64,000 bases of DNA. It comes from Taibaiella chishuiensis (GTDB taxonomy: Bacteria; Bacteroidota; Bacteroidia; Chitinophagales; Chitinophagaceae). The position numbers and the translations under genes are program-made. The stretch lies in NCBI RefSeq assembly GCF_003014535.1, contig NZ_PYGD01000001.1, positions 1,240,001-1,304,000 on the forward strand. Direction: 5' to 3'. How positions within the stretch are numbered: position 1 is the stretch's first letter; each line of letters opens with the position of its first letter. The notes beneath the pieces are model-generated. The model was not told the DNA's origin, made no database searches, and saw only the letters and a list, made by a program, of their open reading frames with translations. Positions 33,112 through 42,237 of this stretch are shown one piece after another.

Positions 33112-34299
33112 TTATATCCTGTTCAGGATGCGGCTTACCGAACGGCGCAGCAGGAGCCAAAGCAGCGCCAGGATCAGTACCAGCAGTACCGGCAGTATCC
33201 AGGCATCGGTAATACTGATCCGGAGTTCCATTTTGCTGAGCCACTGCGCCAGTACCAGGTGGCAGGCCAGTGCAATACCGGCCGCCACGATTACTGCCGA
33301 GCCGAGCCAGGGCAGGAAGAAACGGTTCAGTATTTTCTTCAGTGTTTTGGGCGCATAACCCAGTTGTTTCATCAACCGGATATGGCCTGCAGCACGTTGT
33401 ACCGTAAGCTCGATAAAAAGAATAAAAGCCAGCACGGCCATACCCACCACGATAAGCGCCACGGCGCCCACCGAGGTCACGATAGCCTGTACCGCGGTAC
33501 GGATGCGGTTCCAGCGCAACTGGTCCTCGTTGGTGGTATAGTTTTTGGCTTTCAGGAAGTCTACAAAACGTTGGTCCGAAGGGTCCTTTACTTTCAGGAT
33601 AAGGCGCGACGAACGGTTGGCGGTAGTATCGCCGTAACGCTTGTTCATGGCCTGCATAAAGCCCTGGGGCACCAGCACCGAACTGATGCGGTCGGTAAAG
33701 CCCACAATCTGTGCACGGTATTGCTCCTTGCCCTTGGCTACCGTAATCTGGAACGGAATGGCCTTGATCGAGGATTGGGAAAGCTGCGGCAGGCCCTGGC
33801 TCAGGGCAAAGCCGTAGTTATACAGGTTCAGGAAGTCGTTGGACATAATGATCGGCAGGGTAGGCTGCCCATCCTGCCAGGACCAGTCTTCTGGTATGGC
33901 ATCGAGGTATTTGTCGTCGACCGATTCCAGGAACATTTCTGTATAAAAACCCAGGTTGCCACCCAGGCTGGCCGATACCGGGTAACGGTTGGCTGTGAGC
34001 GGGCCCACTTCGCTTACACCGGGCAATTGCCGCAGTTGGGTGATATCGGTTTCGGTAAAGAGATTCTCGACCGTATTGCGCTGCATGCTTTCATTGGTCA
34101 CTTTTTTACCAATCACCACAAACGACGACATACTTTCCTGTTTGTCTTTACCCGAAAGTACCTGGTTGAAATCGGACCAGGCCAGCGCTGCGGCAAAGAG
34201 CAGCAGCAGCCCGATACAGAGTGCTGCCCAGGATCCGTACATCCGGGCTTTCTGGCTGCCCGGCCTTAGTAATTTCAGGATAATCTTGTTTTGTTGCAT
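33112..34299 (-). CDS. FtsX/MacB-like ABC permease
   Basis: 395 residues with the FtsX-type layout: one N-terminal membrane helix (about 25-43), a periplasmic MacB-PCD-like domain (about 60-265, 'LPGVSEVGPLTANRYPVS'), then three helices at about 275-300, 330-350 and 365-385. Such permeases couple ATP hydrolysis to periplasmic events (substrate extrusion, or activation of wall hydrolases by FtsEX). No ATP-binding partner gene is adjacent. Upstream, 26 bp away on the same strand, is a secreted M23 peptidase, so the two are probably co-transcribed. Being shorter than MacB-type permeases (about 400 against 650-800) and without a fused ATPase, it must use an ATPase encoded elsewhere. Confidence 0.75.
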   Translation of the reverse strand: MQQNKIILKLLRPGSQKARMYGSWAALCIGLLLLFAAALAWSDFNQVLSGKDKQESMSSFVVIGKKVTNESMQRNTVENLFTETDITQLRQLPGVSEVGPLTANRYPVSASLGGNLGFYTEMFLESVDDKYLDAIPEDWSWQDGQPTLPIIMSNDFLNLYNYGFALSQGLPQLSQSSIKAIPFQITVAKGKEQYRAQIVGFTDRISSVLVPQGFMQAMNKRYGDTTANRSSRLILKVKDPSDQRFVDFLKAKNYTTNEDQLRWNRIRTAVQAIVTSVGAVALIVVGMAVLAFILFIELTVQRAAGHIRLMKQLGYAPKTLKKILNRFFLPWLGSAVIVAAGIALACHLVLAQWLSKMELRISITDAWILPVLLVLILALLWLLLRRSVSRILNRI

Positions 34300-34325
34300 G
34301 TATTCAGATAAAGATAGTGTGCCGG

Positions 34326-36029
34326 TTAGCGCCGGAAGATCAGCGAATATACGGTCTGGTTGTCGTTTTCGTCGCTTGCCGTTATCACCAGTTTGTGGTT
34401 GCCCGGCGTGCAGTGCTCATCAAAAGTATAGGTATAGGTATTACCCGCTCTTACAAAACAAAGCCAACGGCCATCGAGCTCGGCCCTGAACTGTTTTACG
34501 GAAGTCATTTTATCGGTTACCTTAAACCGGATGTTTTTGGCTTTGCTTAAATCCGGGCCTTTCTGCAGCGGCTGCAATACCGGTGGTACGGTATCCACGC
34601 CTACGCAATAATTGCCGAAGGTACGTACCGGGGCCCAGGCCCAGCCTTTATCGTAGCGGGCCGCAGCGCCGTCCTGCGGGTTATTGCCGGGTAGTGAAGC
34701 GGCCTTGATATGATGGATAAAAACGAGTTTGTTGCGCAGGTCGAAGGGCAATGCCTGGTTGATCTTGAGACCGAGATCAGTACTGCTTTGCAGCGGTATC
34801 TTGGCATCGTGCAGCTGCAGCACATCCGAATAGTATTGTTTGGACGGACTTTCGGTATAGCGGAAACAGATCCTGTCGTAGAGGGCCTGCTCATCGGTTA
34901 CGAACGAGGTATTGCGGGTTTGCAGGGCGTTGCTTTTACCCGGCATCCAGGTATTGGTGCAGGTTTTAACCGTGGTTTTGCCAGCATAACTTACCGTAAA
35001 GTTTACCTGGGCTTTGTTGCGATGGGCATCTTCGAGCTCGATGCGTACCTGGTGCTCTTTACCATCGCTTATATCCAGCATGCCGTTCTGTGTATTAAGA
35101 TCGGTGTATACATCCAGCTTATTGCCTGGCAGGCGATACAGGCCCTGGTACCAGGTGCCTTTTTCTTCCTTGGTCTTAAAATCGGCATAGGCATTTACAT
35201 AACGGTTCTGCGCAAAGTCGATCTCGCGCAGTTCTGTTGCGGCCTGCAGGGTTTCGTCGAGGTAGAGTTTCATGCGGTATACGCCCAGCCAGTTGGTACT
35301 GTTGTTGATATAGTCCTGGGCCTGGATACCGATATACAGGTGCGGACTACTGCTTTTGTAAGCGCCCGTCTTGGTGGTATAACCACTGCCTTTTTTCAAC
35401 AGGGGAATAAGCGCCGGTTGTTGTTCATAAATACTTTCATCGGCGTTGTACACGGCGATGCTCCTGGCTTCCGGCGCACGGGTATCGGTAATGGGCAGGC
35501 CAAACAACATGCCATTCAGCACATGCCCGCTCGTATTGCTCCGGATCTCGAAATGCAGGTGCGGACCGGTACTGCCGCCAGTGGTGCCGGAGTAGGCCAC
35601 CAGTTGTCCCTTTTTTACGGCAAAACGGTTGGCCGGTAAAGACAGGTCGCAGCTCCAGCTTTCCTGTTCGTACTGCTTTTGTTTCAGGTATTGCTGCAGT
35701 TCGGGGTAAAAGTCGTTGAGGTGGCCGTATAAGGTCGTATAACCGTTGGGATGGGTAATGTAAATAGCATTGCCATAACCTGCGTGGGAGATGGTAATAC
35801 GCGATACATAACCTTCGGCCGCAGCATACACGGGCATGTTTTCCTGCTGGTTGGTTTTGATATCGATGCCGGTATGAAAGTGATTGGGCCTGCACTCGGC
35901 AAAGCCGCCTGCGAGGGATATGGGAATGTCGAGCGGGTTACGGAAATAGTTTTGCGGATAGTCCGGCTCCCCCTGCGACCATGCCGCAAGCGGAAGCATA
36001 CAACATAAAACAGCGCTGGTTAACTTCAT
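34326..36029 (-). CDS. Secreted M23 (LytM) family metallopeptidase
   Basis: 567 residues: signal peptide (1-19) and a LytM/peptidase M23 domain (about 35-170) with Zn ligands H52 and D56 in 'HFHTGIDIKT' and H159 of the H157-x-H159 motif 'GPHLHFEIR'. The active-site residues are intact, so it should be a true endopeptidase, not an EnvC-like activator. A long beta-rich region (about 180-567) follows and ends in an Ig-like segment. Likely role: cutting peptidoglycan cross-bridges in the periplasm. It is followed after 26 bp by the FtsX-like permease gene, which recalls the FtsX-M23 functional pairing in other bacteria. ftsK is upstream on the same strand behind a terminator. Confidence 0.88.
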   Translation of the reverse strand: MKLTSAVLCCMLPLAAWSQGEPDYPQNYFRNPLDIPISLAGGFAECRPNHFHTGIDIKTNQQENMPVYAAAEGYVSRITISHAGYGNAIYITHPNGYTTLYGHLNDFYPELQQYLKQKQYEQESWSCDLSLPANRFAVKKGQLVAYSGTTGGSTGPHLHFEIRSNTSGHVLNGMLFGLPITDTRAPEARSIAVYNADESIYEQQPALIPLLKKGSGYTTKTGAYKSSSPHLYIGIQAQDYINNSTNWLGVYRMKLYLDETLQAATELREIDFAQNRYVNAYADFKTKEEKGTWYQGLYRLPGNKLDVYTDLNTQNGMLDISDGKEHQVRIELEDAHRNKAQVNFTVSYAGKTTVKTCTNTWMPGKSNALQTRNTSFVTDEQALYDRICFRYTESPSKQYYSDVLQLHDAKIPLQSSTDLGLKINQALPFDLRNKLVFIHHIKAASLPGNNPQDGAAARYDKGWAWAPVRTFGNYCVGVDTVPPVLQPLQKGPDLSKAKNIRFKVTDKMTSVKQFRAELDGRWLCFVRAGNTYTYTFDEHCTPGNHKLVITASDENDNQTVYSLIFRR

Positions 36030-36147
36030 GCCTTTTGGGTAATAATACGCCTGCCATCAGGCCGGCGTGGTTACAGGATAATACTGCAAGATAAAATATA
36101 TTGGGGAACTTATATTTTATGCCCCTGCTGCTACCGGCAGGGCTGTA

Positions 36148-36187
36148 TAAAACAAAACGCCGGGCGACTGCAAGCAGGCGCCCGGCG
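36148..36187 (-). terminator. Terminator after ftsK
   Basis: Perfect 9-bp GC arms CGCCGGGCG (36158-36166) and CGCCCGGCG (36179-36187), followed on the minus strand by TTTTGTTTTAT. Confidence 0.85.
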
Positions 36188-36205
36188 CAGGGGATCATGT
36201 ACGAT

Positions 36206-38920
36206 TTAAAATAAAGTTTCCAGGTGCTTTTCCAGCTCGTATTCGGTCGTTATCAATACATCGCGGGGTTTGCTGCCGGCTGCCGGCCCTACAATGCCGG
36301 CTGCTTCCAGTTGATCCATAATACGGCCGGCCCGGTTATAGCCCAGGTTGAATTTACGCTGTAACATAGATGTGGAGCCACTTTGCGAGTTGACCACCAG
36401 GCGGGCGCATTCTTCAAACATCTTATCGCGTTTCGAGAGGTCGATCATTTCTTTCTCGGCACGTTCGTCTTCGGCGCCTTCGTATTCCGGCAGCTCAAAA
36501 GCGGTAGCATAACCTTTCTGGTTGCCGATAAACTCGACGATACGTTCTACTTCGGGCGTATCGACAAAGGCGCATTGCAGCCGCAGCAACTCGCTGCCAT
36601 GCGATACCAGCATATCGCCGCGGCCGATCAACTGGTCGGCGCCACCGGCATCCAGGATGGTACGGCTGTCGACCTTGGCCGATACCTTAAAGGCCATACG
36701 CGCCGGGAAGTTGGCTTTGATAATACCCGTAATTACGTTAACCGAAGGACGCTGTGTAGCAATGATAATGTGGATACCTACAGCACGCGCCAGCTGTGCC
36801 AGGCGGGCGATCGGCATCTCCACCTCTTTACCCGCAGTCATGATCAGATCGGCAAACTCGTCGATAACCAGCACGATAAAAGGCAGGTACTTGTGCCCGT
36901 TATTGGGGTTCAGCCTGCGTTTAATAAACTTCTCGTTGTACTCTTTAATGTTACGGGCGCCGCCGTCCTTCAACAATTCATACCGGTTATCCATCTCGAT
37001 ACACAGCGCGTTAACGGTGTTTACCACCTTCTTGGTATCGGTAATGATGGGCTCCTCTTCGTTAGGCAACATGGCCAGGTAATGCTTTTCGATCAGCCGG
37101 TAAATGGATAGTTCCACCTTCTTCGGATCGACCATCACGAACTTCAGTTGCGAAGGATGTTTTTTATACAACAGCGAAACCAGGATGGCATTGATCCCTA
37201 CCGATTTACCCTGGCCCGTGGCGCCGGCCATCAGCAGGTGGGGCATCGTGGCCAGGTCTACGATATAGTTTTCGTTATCGATCTTTTTACCCAGGGCAAT
37301 GGGCAGGCTCATTTTGCTGTTCACAAACTTTTCGCTGGCCAGCAGGGTACGCATAGGTACCATCTGCTTATTGGTATTGGGCACTTCGATACCGATCGTA
37401 CCCTTGCCCGGTATAGGCGCTATGATACGGATACCCAGCGCGGCCAGGTTCAGCGCGATGTCGTCCTCCAGGTTACGGATCTTCGATATACGTACGCCCT
37501 CGGCCGGTACGATCTCGTACAGGGTAACGGTAGGTCCTACCGTTGCGGTAATGCGCTGGATCTCGATACCGAAGCTGCGCAGGGTACTGATGATCTGGTT
37601 CTTGTTTTTTTCCAGCTCTTCGCGGTCCAGCGAAATAGCGCCCTGTTCCGTTTCGTCGAGCAGGTCGAGCGTGGGGAATTTATAATTGGGCAGGTCGAGC
37701 GAGGGGTCATAGGGTTCGCCGCTTTCCACGGTAATATGACTGCCATGCGCAGGTACTGCTGTTGGTTCTTCTACCGTCCTGATCTCGAAGTCGAGCATGC
37801 CATCGGTTGTGGCTTCTTCTTCTTCATAAACCTCTTCTTCGTAGGCTTCTTCTTCCCAGGGTTCTTCTTCCATTGCCGCCGGATCTTCGGCTACGGGCTC
37901 GTTGATCACCAGCTCGTCGGCCTGTGGCAACTCCAGGTGGATGCCCGGTTTGCCGGTAGCGGCGGGTTGGGATACCGGGGTTTCCGGTTCGCTGCGTTCC
38001 ACGATGGTCATTTCCAGGTTGCTGCCGTCCCAGGGTTCTTCTTCCGGTTCTTCTTCCGTAACGAAGGGCTCTGCCATCCCGTTACGGTTCAGTTTGTTGT
38101 TGCTGCCGGTTACCATTGCCGCTTCTTCGTCCGTTTCGGACAGTACCGGCGCAGCTTCCATATCCTGCTTATCCAGGCGGAAGCCTTTAAACCGGTCGTT
38201 GTTATCGCTTGCGGTTTCGGCAGTTGGAGCATCGTCCATAGCGGCATCGCCGGTAGGATTAACCGCCGGCATGCGTGCCGGTATCAGCTTGCGCGCCCTT
38301 CGCAGCAGGGGTTTAATGTCCCACTGGAATACGATAAAGGCAAAGAAGCAAAACACCGTGATCAGCATAAATAAGCTACCGGCCTTGCCGGCAAAGCCAT
38401 TGGTCCATTCGATCAAACCGTTGCCCAGTGCACCGCCCAGCGGGAAGGCCATTTGCGGGAAGGCGAAGGAGAACAGCGGGCATACGAATAAGAAACCCAG
38501 GGCCATCCACCGGATCCATTTAAAAATGGGGATCACGATGCGCCCGTATACGAGGTTTACGCCCCAGGCGCCCAGCCATATGGTAAACAGCAGCGAGGCG
38601 ATACCTACGCCACGGTACACCAGTATATGTGCCGCGGCTGCACCCAGCCGGCCGCACCAGTTTTCTACCGGGGCCTTGTCATGAAAAAGAAAATTGAATA
38701 AACCCCGGGAGGAAAGCAGGTGGTGCTGATCCTGCTGCCAGGTAAAGCAATAACTGATTACCGACAGGGTAAAGAAACTGCCCAGTAACAGGCAGAGAAA
38801 ACCGAGCGCCAGCCTGATATTCCGTTTCCTTGCTGCACTCATACTACTGTTCTGACCGGCATTGGATGCCTTTTTACCCGGGGAATTAGAAGCTGCCTTT
38901 TTGGTCTTTGTTGCTGCCAT
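36206..38920 (-). CDS. ftsK: DNA translocase FtsK
   Basis: 904 residues. The N-terminal membrane domain has four helices (about 30-52, 95-118, 130-150, 170-195). An acidic low-complexity linker (about 215-410, many Glu/Pro) follows. The motor has a Walker A 'GATGQGKSVG' with K572 and 'VLVIDEFADLI' as Walker B, and the C-terminal gamma winged helix is 'YNRAGRIMDQLEAAGIVGPA' (about 860-885). FtsK pumps chromosomal DNA through the closing septum and activates XerCD at dif. The length is typical of Bacteroidota FtsK. A -7 box at 38968-38975 and a strong terminator bound it as a single unit. Confidence 0.93.
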   Translation of the reverse strand: MAATKTKKAASNSPGKKASNAGQNSSMSAARKRNIRLALGFLCLLLGSFFTLSVISYCFTWQQDQHHLLSSRGLFNFLFHDKAPVENWCGRLGAAAAHILVYRGVGIASLLFTIWLGAWGVNLVYGRIVIPIFKWIRWMALGFLFVCPLFSFAFPQMAFPLGGALGNGLIEWTNGFAGKAGSLFMLITVFCFFAFIVFQWDIKPLLRRARKLIPARMPAVNPTGDAAMDDAPTAETASDNNDRFKGFRLDKQDMEAAPVLSETDEEAAMVTGSNNKLNRNGMAEPFVTEEEPEEEPWDGSNLEMTIVERSEPETPVSQPAATGKPGIHLELPQADELVINEPVAEDPAAMEEEPWEEEAYEEEVYEEEEATTDGMLDFEIRTVEEPTAVPAHGSHITVESGEPYDPSLDLPNYKFPTLDLLDETEQGAISLDREELEKNKNQIISTLRSFGIEIQRITATVGPTVTLYEIVPAEGVRISKIRNLEDDIALNLAALGIRIIAPIPGKGTIGIEVPNTNKQMVPMRTLLASEKFVNSKMSLPIALGKKIDNENYIVDLATMPHLLMAGATGQGKSVGINAILVSLLYKKHPSQLKFVMVDPKKVELSIYRLIEKHYLAMLPNEEEPIITDTKKVVNTVNALCIEMDNRYELLKDGGARNIKEYNEKFIKRRLNPNNGHKYLPFIVLVIDEFADLIMTAGKEVEMPIARLAQLARAVGIHIIIATQRPSVNVITGIIKANFPARMAFKVSAKVDSRTILDAGGADQLIGRGDMLVSHGSELLRLQCAFVDTPEVERIVEFIGNQKGYATAFELPEYEGAEDERAEKEMIDLSKRDKMFEECARLVVNSQSGSTSMLQRKFNLGYNRAGRIMDQLEAAGIVGPAAGSKPRDVLITTEYELEKHLETLF

Positions 38921-38967
38921 TTGTAATTAAACCTCTGTAATTTGTACTATAATATTAAACTAAAACA

Positions 38968-38975
38968 CAAAAGTA
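38968..38975 (-). promoter_or_regulatory. -7 box for ftsK
   Basis: CAAAAGTA on plus (TACTTTTG on minus), 48 bases before the ftsK start. Confidence 0.4.
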
Positions 38976-39047
38976 ATCTTTAATTCTTTCCCATATAGAT
39001 TGAATTAATGTGGGTATTGATGCCGGTAATTCCGGCAAAAATCCCCG

Positions 39048-39055
39048 TACCTTTG
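39048..39055 (+). promoter_or_regulatory. -7 box for the ABC exporter
   Basis: TACCTTTG (TAnnTTTG), 111 bases before the TTG start of the ABC transporter gene; divergent from the ftsK box. Confidence 0.4.
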
Positions 39056-39166
39056 CGTGCTTCCAGGTGCAAATGAAGGTTTTTTTACTGTTTGATTACT
39101 GTTAATTTCCTGAAGCAGCCTGGTAGCTACACCTGAGCATTACACAGCCCTTAAATTTTTAGCATT

Positions 39167-40924
39167 TTGGAGAAAAAGAAGGCAGGCGGCCTCTCGCTGC
39201 TGAAACGTATATTTTCCTATACCCGGCCTTACCGCACCCGGTTGTGGACCAGTATCGTGCTGGCGATCGTGCTGGCGGTGCTGGCTCCCGTACGCCCTTA
39301 CCTGATCCAGCTTTCGGTCGACCACTATATTTCCAATAAGTTATTGCAGGGGCTCATTACCATTACGGTCATCCAACTGGGTATCCTGTTGCTCGAAAGC
39401 GTGCTGCGCTTTGTATTTATGTATACCACCAACTGGCTGGGCCAAACGGTAGTCAACGATATCCGGCAAAATGTATTTAAGAAGATCGTGCACCAGCAGC
39501 TTTCCTTTTTCGACAATACGCCCATCGGTACGCTTACCACGCGTACGGTAAACGATATCGAGGCCATCAACGATATCTTCTCCGAAGGCCTGATCTCGAT
39601 CATTGCCGATGTGCTTACCATTATCGCTATTATGGTGATCATGCTCTATACCGACTGGCGGCTTACCCTGGTATCGCTGTCCGTGTTCCCCGTGCTGATC
39701 CTGGCTACCTATTTCTTTAAAGAGAGCGTTAATAAATCGTTTCACCAGGTAAGGAATGCCGTGGCGCGCCTCAACGCGTTTGTACAGGAACACATTACCG
39801 GTATGTACGTGGTACAGTCGTTTGCCGCCGAAGACCGCGAGATCGCAAAGTTTACTGAGATCAATAAAGATCACCGCAACGCCAATATCAAAGCCATTTT
39901 CGCTTATTCCGTTTTCTTCCCCATTGTAGAGATCATCCTGGCTATTGCTATGGGCCTGCTGGTATGGTATGGCGCCTCGCGTATGCTCGATTATAAAGTT
40001 ACCCAGGGTGTCATCATCGCCTTTATCATGTACCTCAACCTGTTGTTCCGGCCGCTGCGTATGCTCGCCGATAAGTTCAACACCCTGCAGATGGGCCTGG
40101 TGGCAGGCGAGCGCGTGCTTGGGGTGCTCGATAGCGAAGAGTACCTGCACAACAACGGCACCTATGTGCCCGCGGAAGTAAAGGGTAAGGTAACATTTGA
40201 GCAGGTAGCTTTCGAGTATAAAAAAGATGTACCGGTACTGCGGGGCATCTCCTTCGAAGCCCGTGCCGGCGATACCGTAGCCCTGGTAGGGCATACGGGC
40301 GCGGGTAAAACTTCGATCATCAGTATCCTGAACCGCCTGTACGAGATCAAATCGGGCCGTATCCTGATCGACGATAAACCACTGGAGGAGTACGATATCC
40401 ATGCCCTGCGCAGGCATATCGGTATCGTGCTGCAGGATGTATTCCTGTTTTCAGGTACGATCTACGAAAACATCACCATGCGCAACCACGATATACCGCT
40501 GGAGCGGGTTATGGAGGTCTGCCGCCTGCTGGGTATCCACGATTTCATTATGCGCCTGCCCGGTCATTACGAGTTCAACGTGATGGAGCGGGGCAATATG
40601 CTGTCGCAGGGACAGCGGCAATTGCTTTCCTTTGCCCGTGCCCTGTTGTACAATCCTTCTATACTCATCCTCGACGAAGCCACGGCCTCGGTCGATACCG
40701 AATCGGAGATCCTGATCCAGCAGGCAATCGAAAAACTGATCCAGGGCCGCACCGCCATCGTGATCGCGCACCGCCTGTCTACCATCCGTAAGGCCAACCA
40801 GATCATCGTCCTGGACAAAGGGCATATCGTGGAGCAGGGCGCGCACGACGAGTTGCTGCAGCTCAAAGGCATCTATCAAAAGATGTATACCGCTGCCATG
40901 TCTTCCGAACAGCAGATGGCCTGA
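39167..40924 (+). CDS. ABC exporter, fused membrane and ATPase domains (MsbA-like)
   Basis: 585 residues. Six membrane helices (about 20-300) are followed by an ATPase with Walker A 'GHTGAGKTS' (K381), signature 'LSQGQRQ' and Walker B 'ILILDEATASVD', then H-loop 'IVIAHRLST'. It works as a homodimer or with a related half-transporter to export lipids, drugs or other substrates. There is no C39 peptidase domain, so it is not a GG-leader peptide processor. The start is a TTG: an in-frame stop lies 15 bases upstream and the next ATG would delete the first helices. Codon use is like that of its neighbours. No partner gene is adjacent. Confidence 0.88.
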   Translation: MEKKKAGGLSLLKRIFSYTRPYRTRLWTSIVLAIVLAVLAPVRPYLIQLSVDHYISNKLLQGLITITVIQLGILLLESVLRFVFMYTTNWLGQTVVNDIRQNVFKKIVHQQLSFFDNTPIGTLTTRTVNDIEAINDIFSEGLISIIADVLTIIAIMVIMLYTDWRLTLVSLSVFPVLILATYFFKESVNKSFHQVRNAVARLNAFVQEHITGMYVVQSFAAEDREIAKFTEINKDHRNANIKAIFAYSVFFPIVEIILAIAMGLLVWYGASRMLDYKVTQGVIIAFIMYLNLLFRPLRMLADKFNTLQMGLVAGERVLGVLDSEEYLHNNGTYVPAEVKGKVTFEQVAFEYKKDVPVLRGISFEARAGDTVALVGHTGAGKTSIISILNRLYEIKSGRILIDDKPLEEYDIHALRRHIGIVLQDVFLFSGTIYENITMRNHDIPLERVMEVCRLLGIHDFIMRLPGHYEFNVMERGNMLSQGQRQLLSFARALLYNPSILILDEATASVDTESEILIQQAIEKLIQGRTAIVIAHRLSTIRKANQIIVLDKGHIVEQGAHDELLQLKGIYQKMYTAAMSSEQQMA

Positions 40925-40986
40925 TTATAAAGAACAGTTAATTTTATACGTCAATTTTTGCATTATTTTTCACTATCCTTTAACGG

Positions 40987-41011
40987 TTTGGGCAAGATTC
41001 CTCTATATTTG
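40987..41011 (+). promoter_or_regulatory. Possible promoter of the beta-barrel protein gene
   Basis: TATATTTG at 41004-41011 matches TAnnTTTG and ends 20 bases before the ATG. TTTG at 40987-40990 is only 13 nt upstream, shorter than the usual 17-23. Confidence 0.45.
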
Positions 41012-41031
41012 GAATCTAACAAAACCTTGAA

Positions 41032-41874
41032 ATGAAAAGATACCTTTTGTCCGCTTTGCTGATTGCGTCTGCAGTCGGGGCAAATGCCCAGCAGTGGTTA
41101 GGCAACTATCCCTATGTGGCACAGGAAGTAAATAATGATCATTTAGGCTTTTTTGCAGAATTGGGCGTAAACTCCAGCAGCGGGTTTGTAGACCGGCAGG
41201 GCTATTCGGCCACCGCCAAAGGCGCGCTCAGCATGGTACCCAAAGCAGGCGTATATTACCAGAAAGGTTTTGGCGAACGTTTCTCTATCCGCGGTTCTAT
41301 CGCTTTCGGCAGGGCCTCCTTTGCCTACAAATATGCGCCCGCTTACGACAGTATGGGCGCCGACCAGAACGCCTATGCCACCAAGAAGGCGAAATACCAG
41401 ACCATCAAACATCCTACCGCCTTTGTACAGCCCCAGATCGACCTGGGATACCTGTTCGGACCGATTAAGAAAATGTATATGATCGAACTCCGCGCCGGCG
41501 TAGGTATGCCCATGTACCTGGGTAAATCGGACGACTCTGCTTCGGTGGCGGCGAAGGGCCTTATCCGCTACAAGGGCGATAATGCGGGTAACCTGGAGTA
41601 CTTTTCGACCGAAACCGGCCACTACGGCAAACCCGGCACCTGGGGCATCCTCGTCGCTGATGTTTATGTAGGATTGCGCTGGAAAAATACCAATAGCCCC
41701 CTGCTTAACCGTTCCGGCCTGGGCATACAGGCAACACTGCCCCTGAGCATTACCAATGCCGGTTATTCGCAGATCGAATATAAAGAGCGGTTCCTGTACT
41801 ACTATATCGGTGTCGACAAAGTCAATATGGGGCTGTTCTCCTTCGGTATACGTTATAGCTATAATTTCCTGTAG
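41032..41874 (+). CDS. Outer membrane beta-barrel protein, unknown function
   Basis: 280 residues with a clear Sec signal peptide ('MKRYLLSALLIASAVGANA', cleavage about residue 19). The mature protein alternates hydrophobic and polar residues, with many aromatic Tyr/Phe ends, and finishes 'FGIRYSYNFL', the aromatic C terminus used by the BAM machinery. This is the pattern of small porin-like or OmpA-barrel ('PorT/outer membrane beta-barrel') proteins. Family not pinned down. It has its own -7 box and is followed by the DUF4834 gene 64 bp downstream. Confidence 0.75.
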   Translation: MKRYLLSALLIASAVGANAQQWLGNYPYVAQEVNNDHLGFFAELGVNSSSGFVDRQGYSATAKGALSMVPKAGVYYQKGFGERFSIRGSIAFGRASFAYKYAPAYDSMGADQNAYATKKAKYQTIKHPTAFVQPQIDLGYLFGPIKKMYMIELRAGVGMPMYLGKSDDSASVAAKGLIRYKGDNAGNLEYFSTETGHYGKPGTWGILVADVYVGLRWKNTNSPLLNRSGLGIQATLPLSITNAGYSQIEYKERFLYYYIGVDKVNMGLFSFGIRYSYNFL

Positions 41875-41926
41875 CGGGGGTATGTTAAAATGCCGCTATC
41901 GCAAATGAGCGGAATTATAAAATGCT

Positions 41927-41934
41927 TACCTTTG
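41927..41934 (+). promoter_or_regulatory. -7 box at the start of the DUF4834 gene
   Basis: TACCTTTG ends 4 bases before the ATG at 41939. If used, transcription would begin at or within the start codons, giving a leaderless mRNA or initiation at the second ATG (41942). Confidence 0.4.
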
Positions 41935-41938
41935 AGAT

Positions 41939-42151
41939 ATGATGTTGAGATTCGTTCTTTTCCTGCTGATAATATTCCTGCTCATCCGTTTTATGATGCG
42001 TTTTCTCCTGCCCGTGTTTAAGATCACGCGGATGACGCACCAGAAGATGAACGAGATGAAAAAACAAATGGATCAAATGCAGCACAATACCGGCAAACGT
42101 TCCGGTAAGCATATTGACGGAGATTTTATCGAGTACGAGGAAATTAAATAA
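41939..42151 (+). CDS. DUF4834 family small membrane protein
   Basis: 70 residues. One membrane helix (about 3-20, 'MLRFVLFLLIIFLLIRFM') followed by a basic, helical cytoplasmic tail with the family pattern 'KMNEMKKQMDQMQ' and a C-terminal 'DGDFIEYEEIK'. DUF4834 is a Bacteroidota family with no known function. The double ATG (41939 and 41942) leaves the start uncertain by one codon. A TAnnTTTG box sits almost on the start. Strong bidirectional terminator follows. Confidence 0.8.
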   Translation: MMLRFVLFLLIIFLLIRFMMRFLLPVFKITRMTHQKMNEMKKQMDQMQHNTGKRSGKHIDGDFIEYEEIK

Positions 42152-42183
42152 ACTTCCCACCCGCGCATGATGGCGGGATATAC

Positions 42184-42218
42184 AAAAGCCCGGACGTTGT
42201 ATAACGTCCGGGCTTTTT
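42184..42218. terminator. Bidirectional intrinsic terminator
   Basis: 14-bp perfect stem (42185-42198 with 42203-42216), loop 'gtat', A tract and T tract on either side. Between convergent DUF4834 and sigma genes. Confidence 0.9.
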
Positions 42219-42237
42219 CTATACAGGCAGGTTGCGG

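Noticed and set aside
37148-38374. Open frame of 408 codons antisense to ftsK
   Set aside because: Shadow of the ftsK linker, Phe/Arg-rich artefact of the Glu-rich sense strand.
39167-40924. ABC exporter as the transporter for the GG-leader peptides
   Set aside because: It lacks the N-terminal C39 peptidase domain and is remote from both peptide genes.
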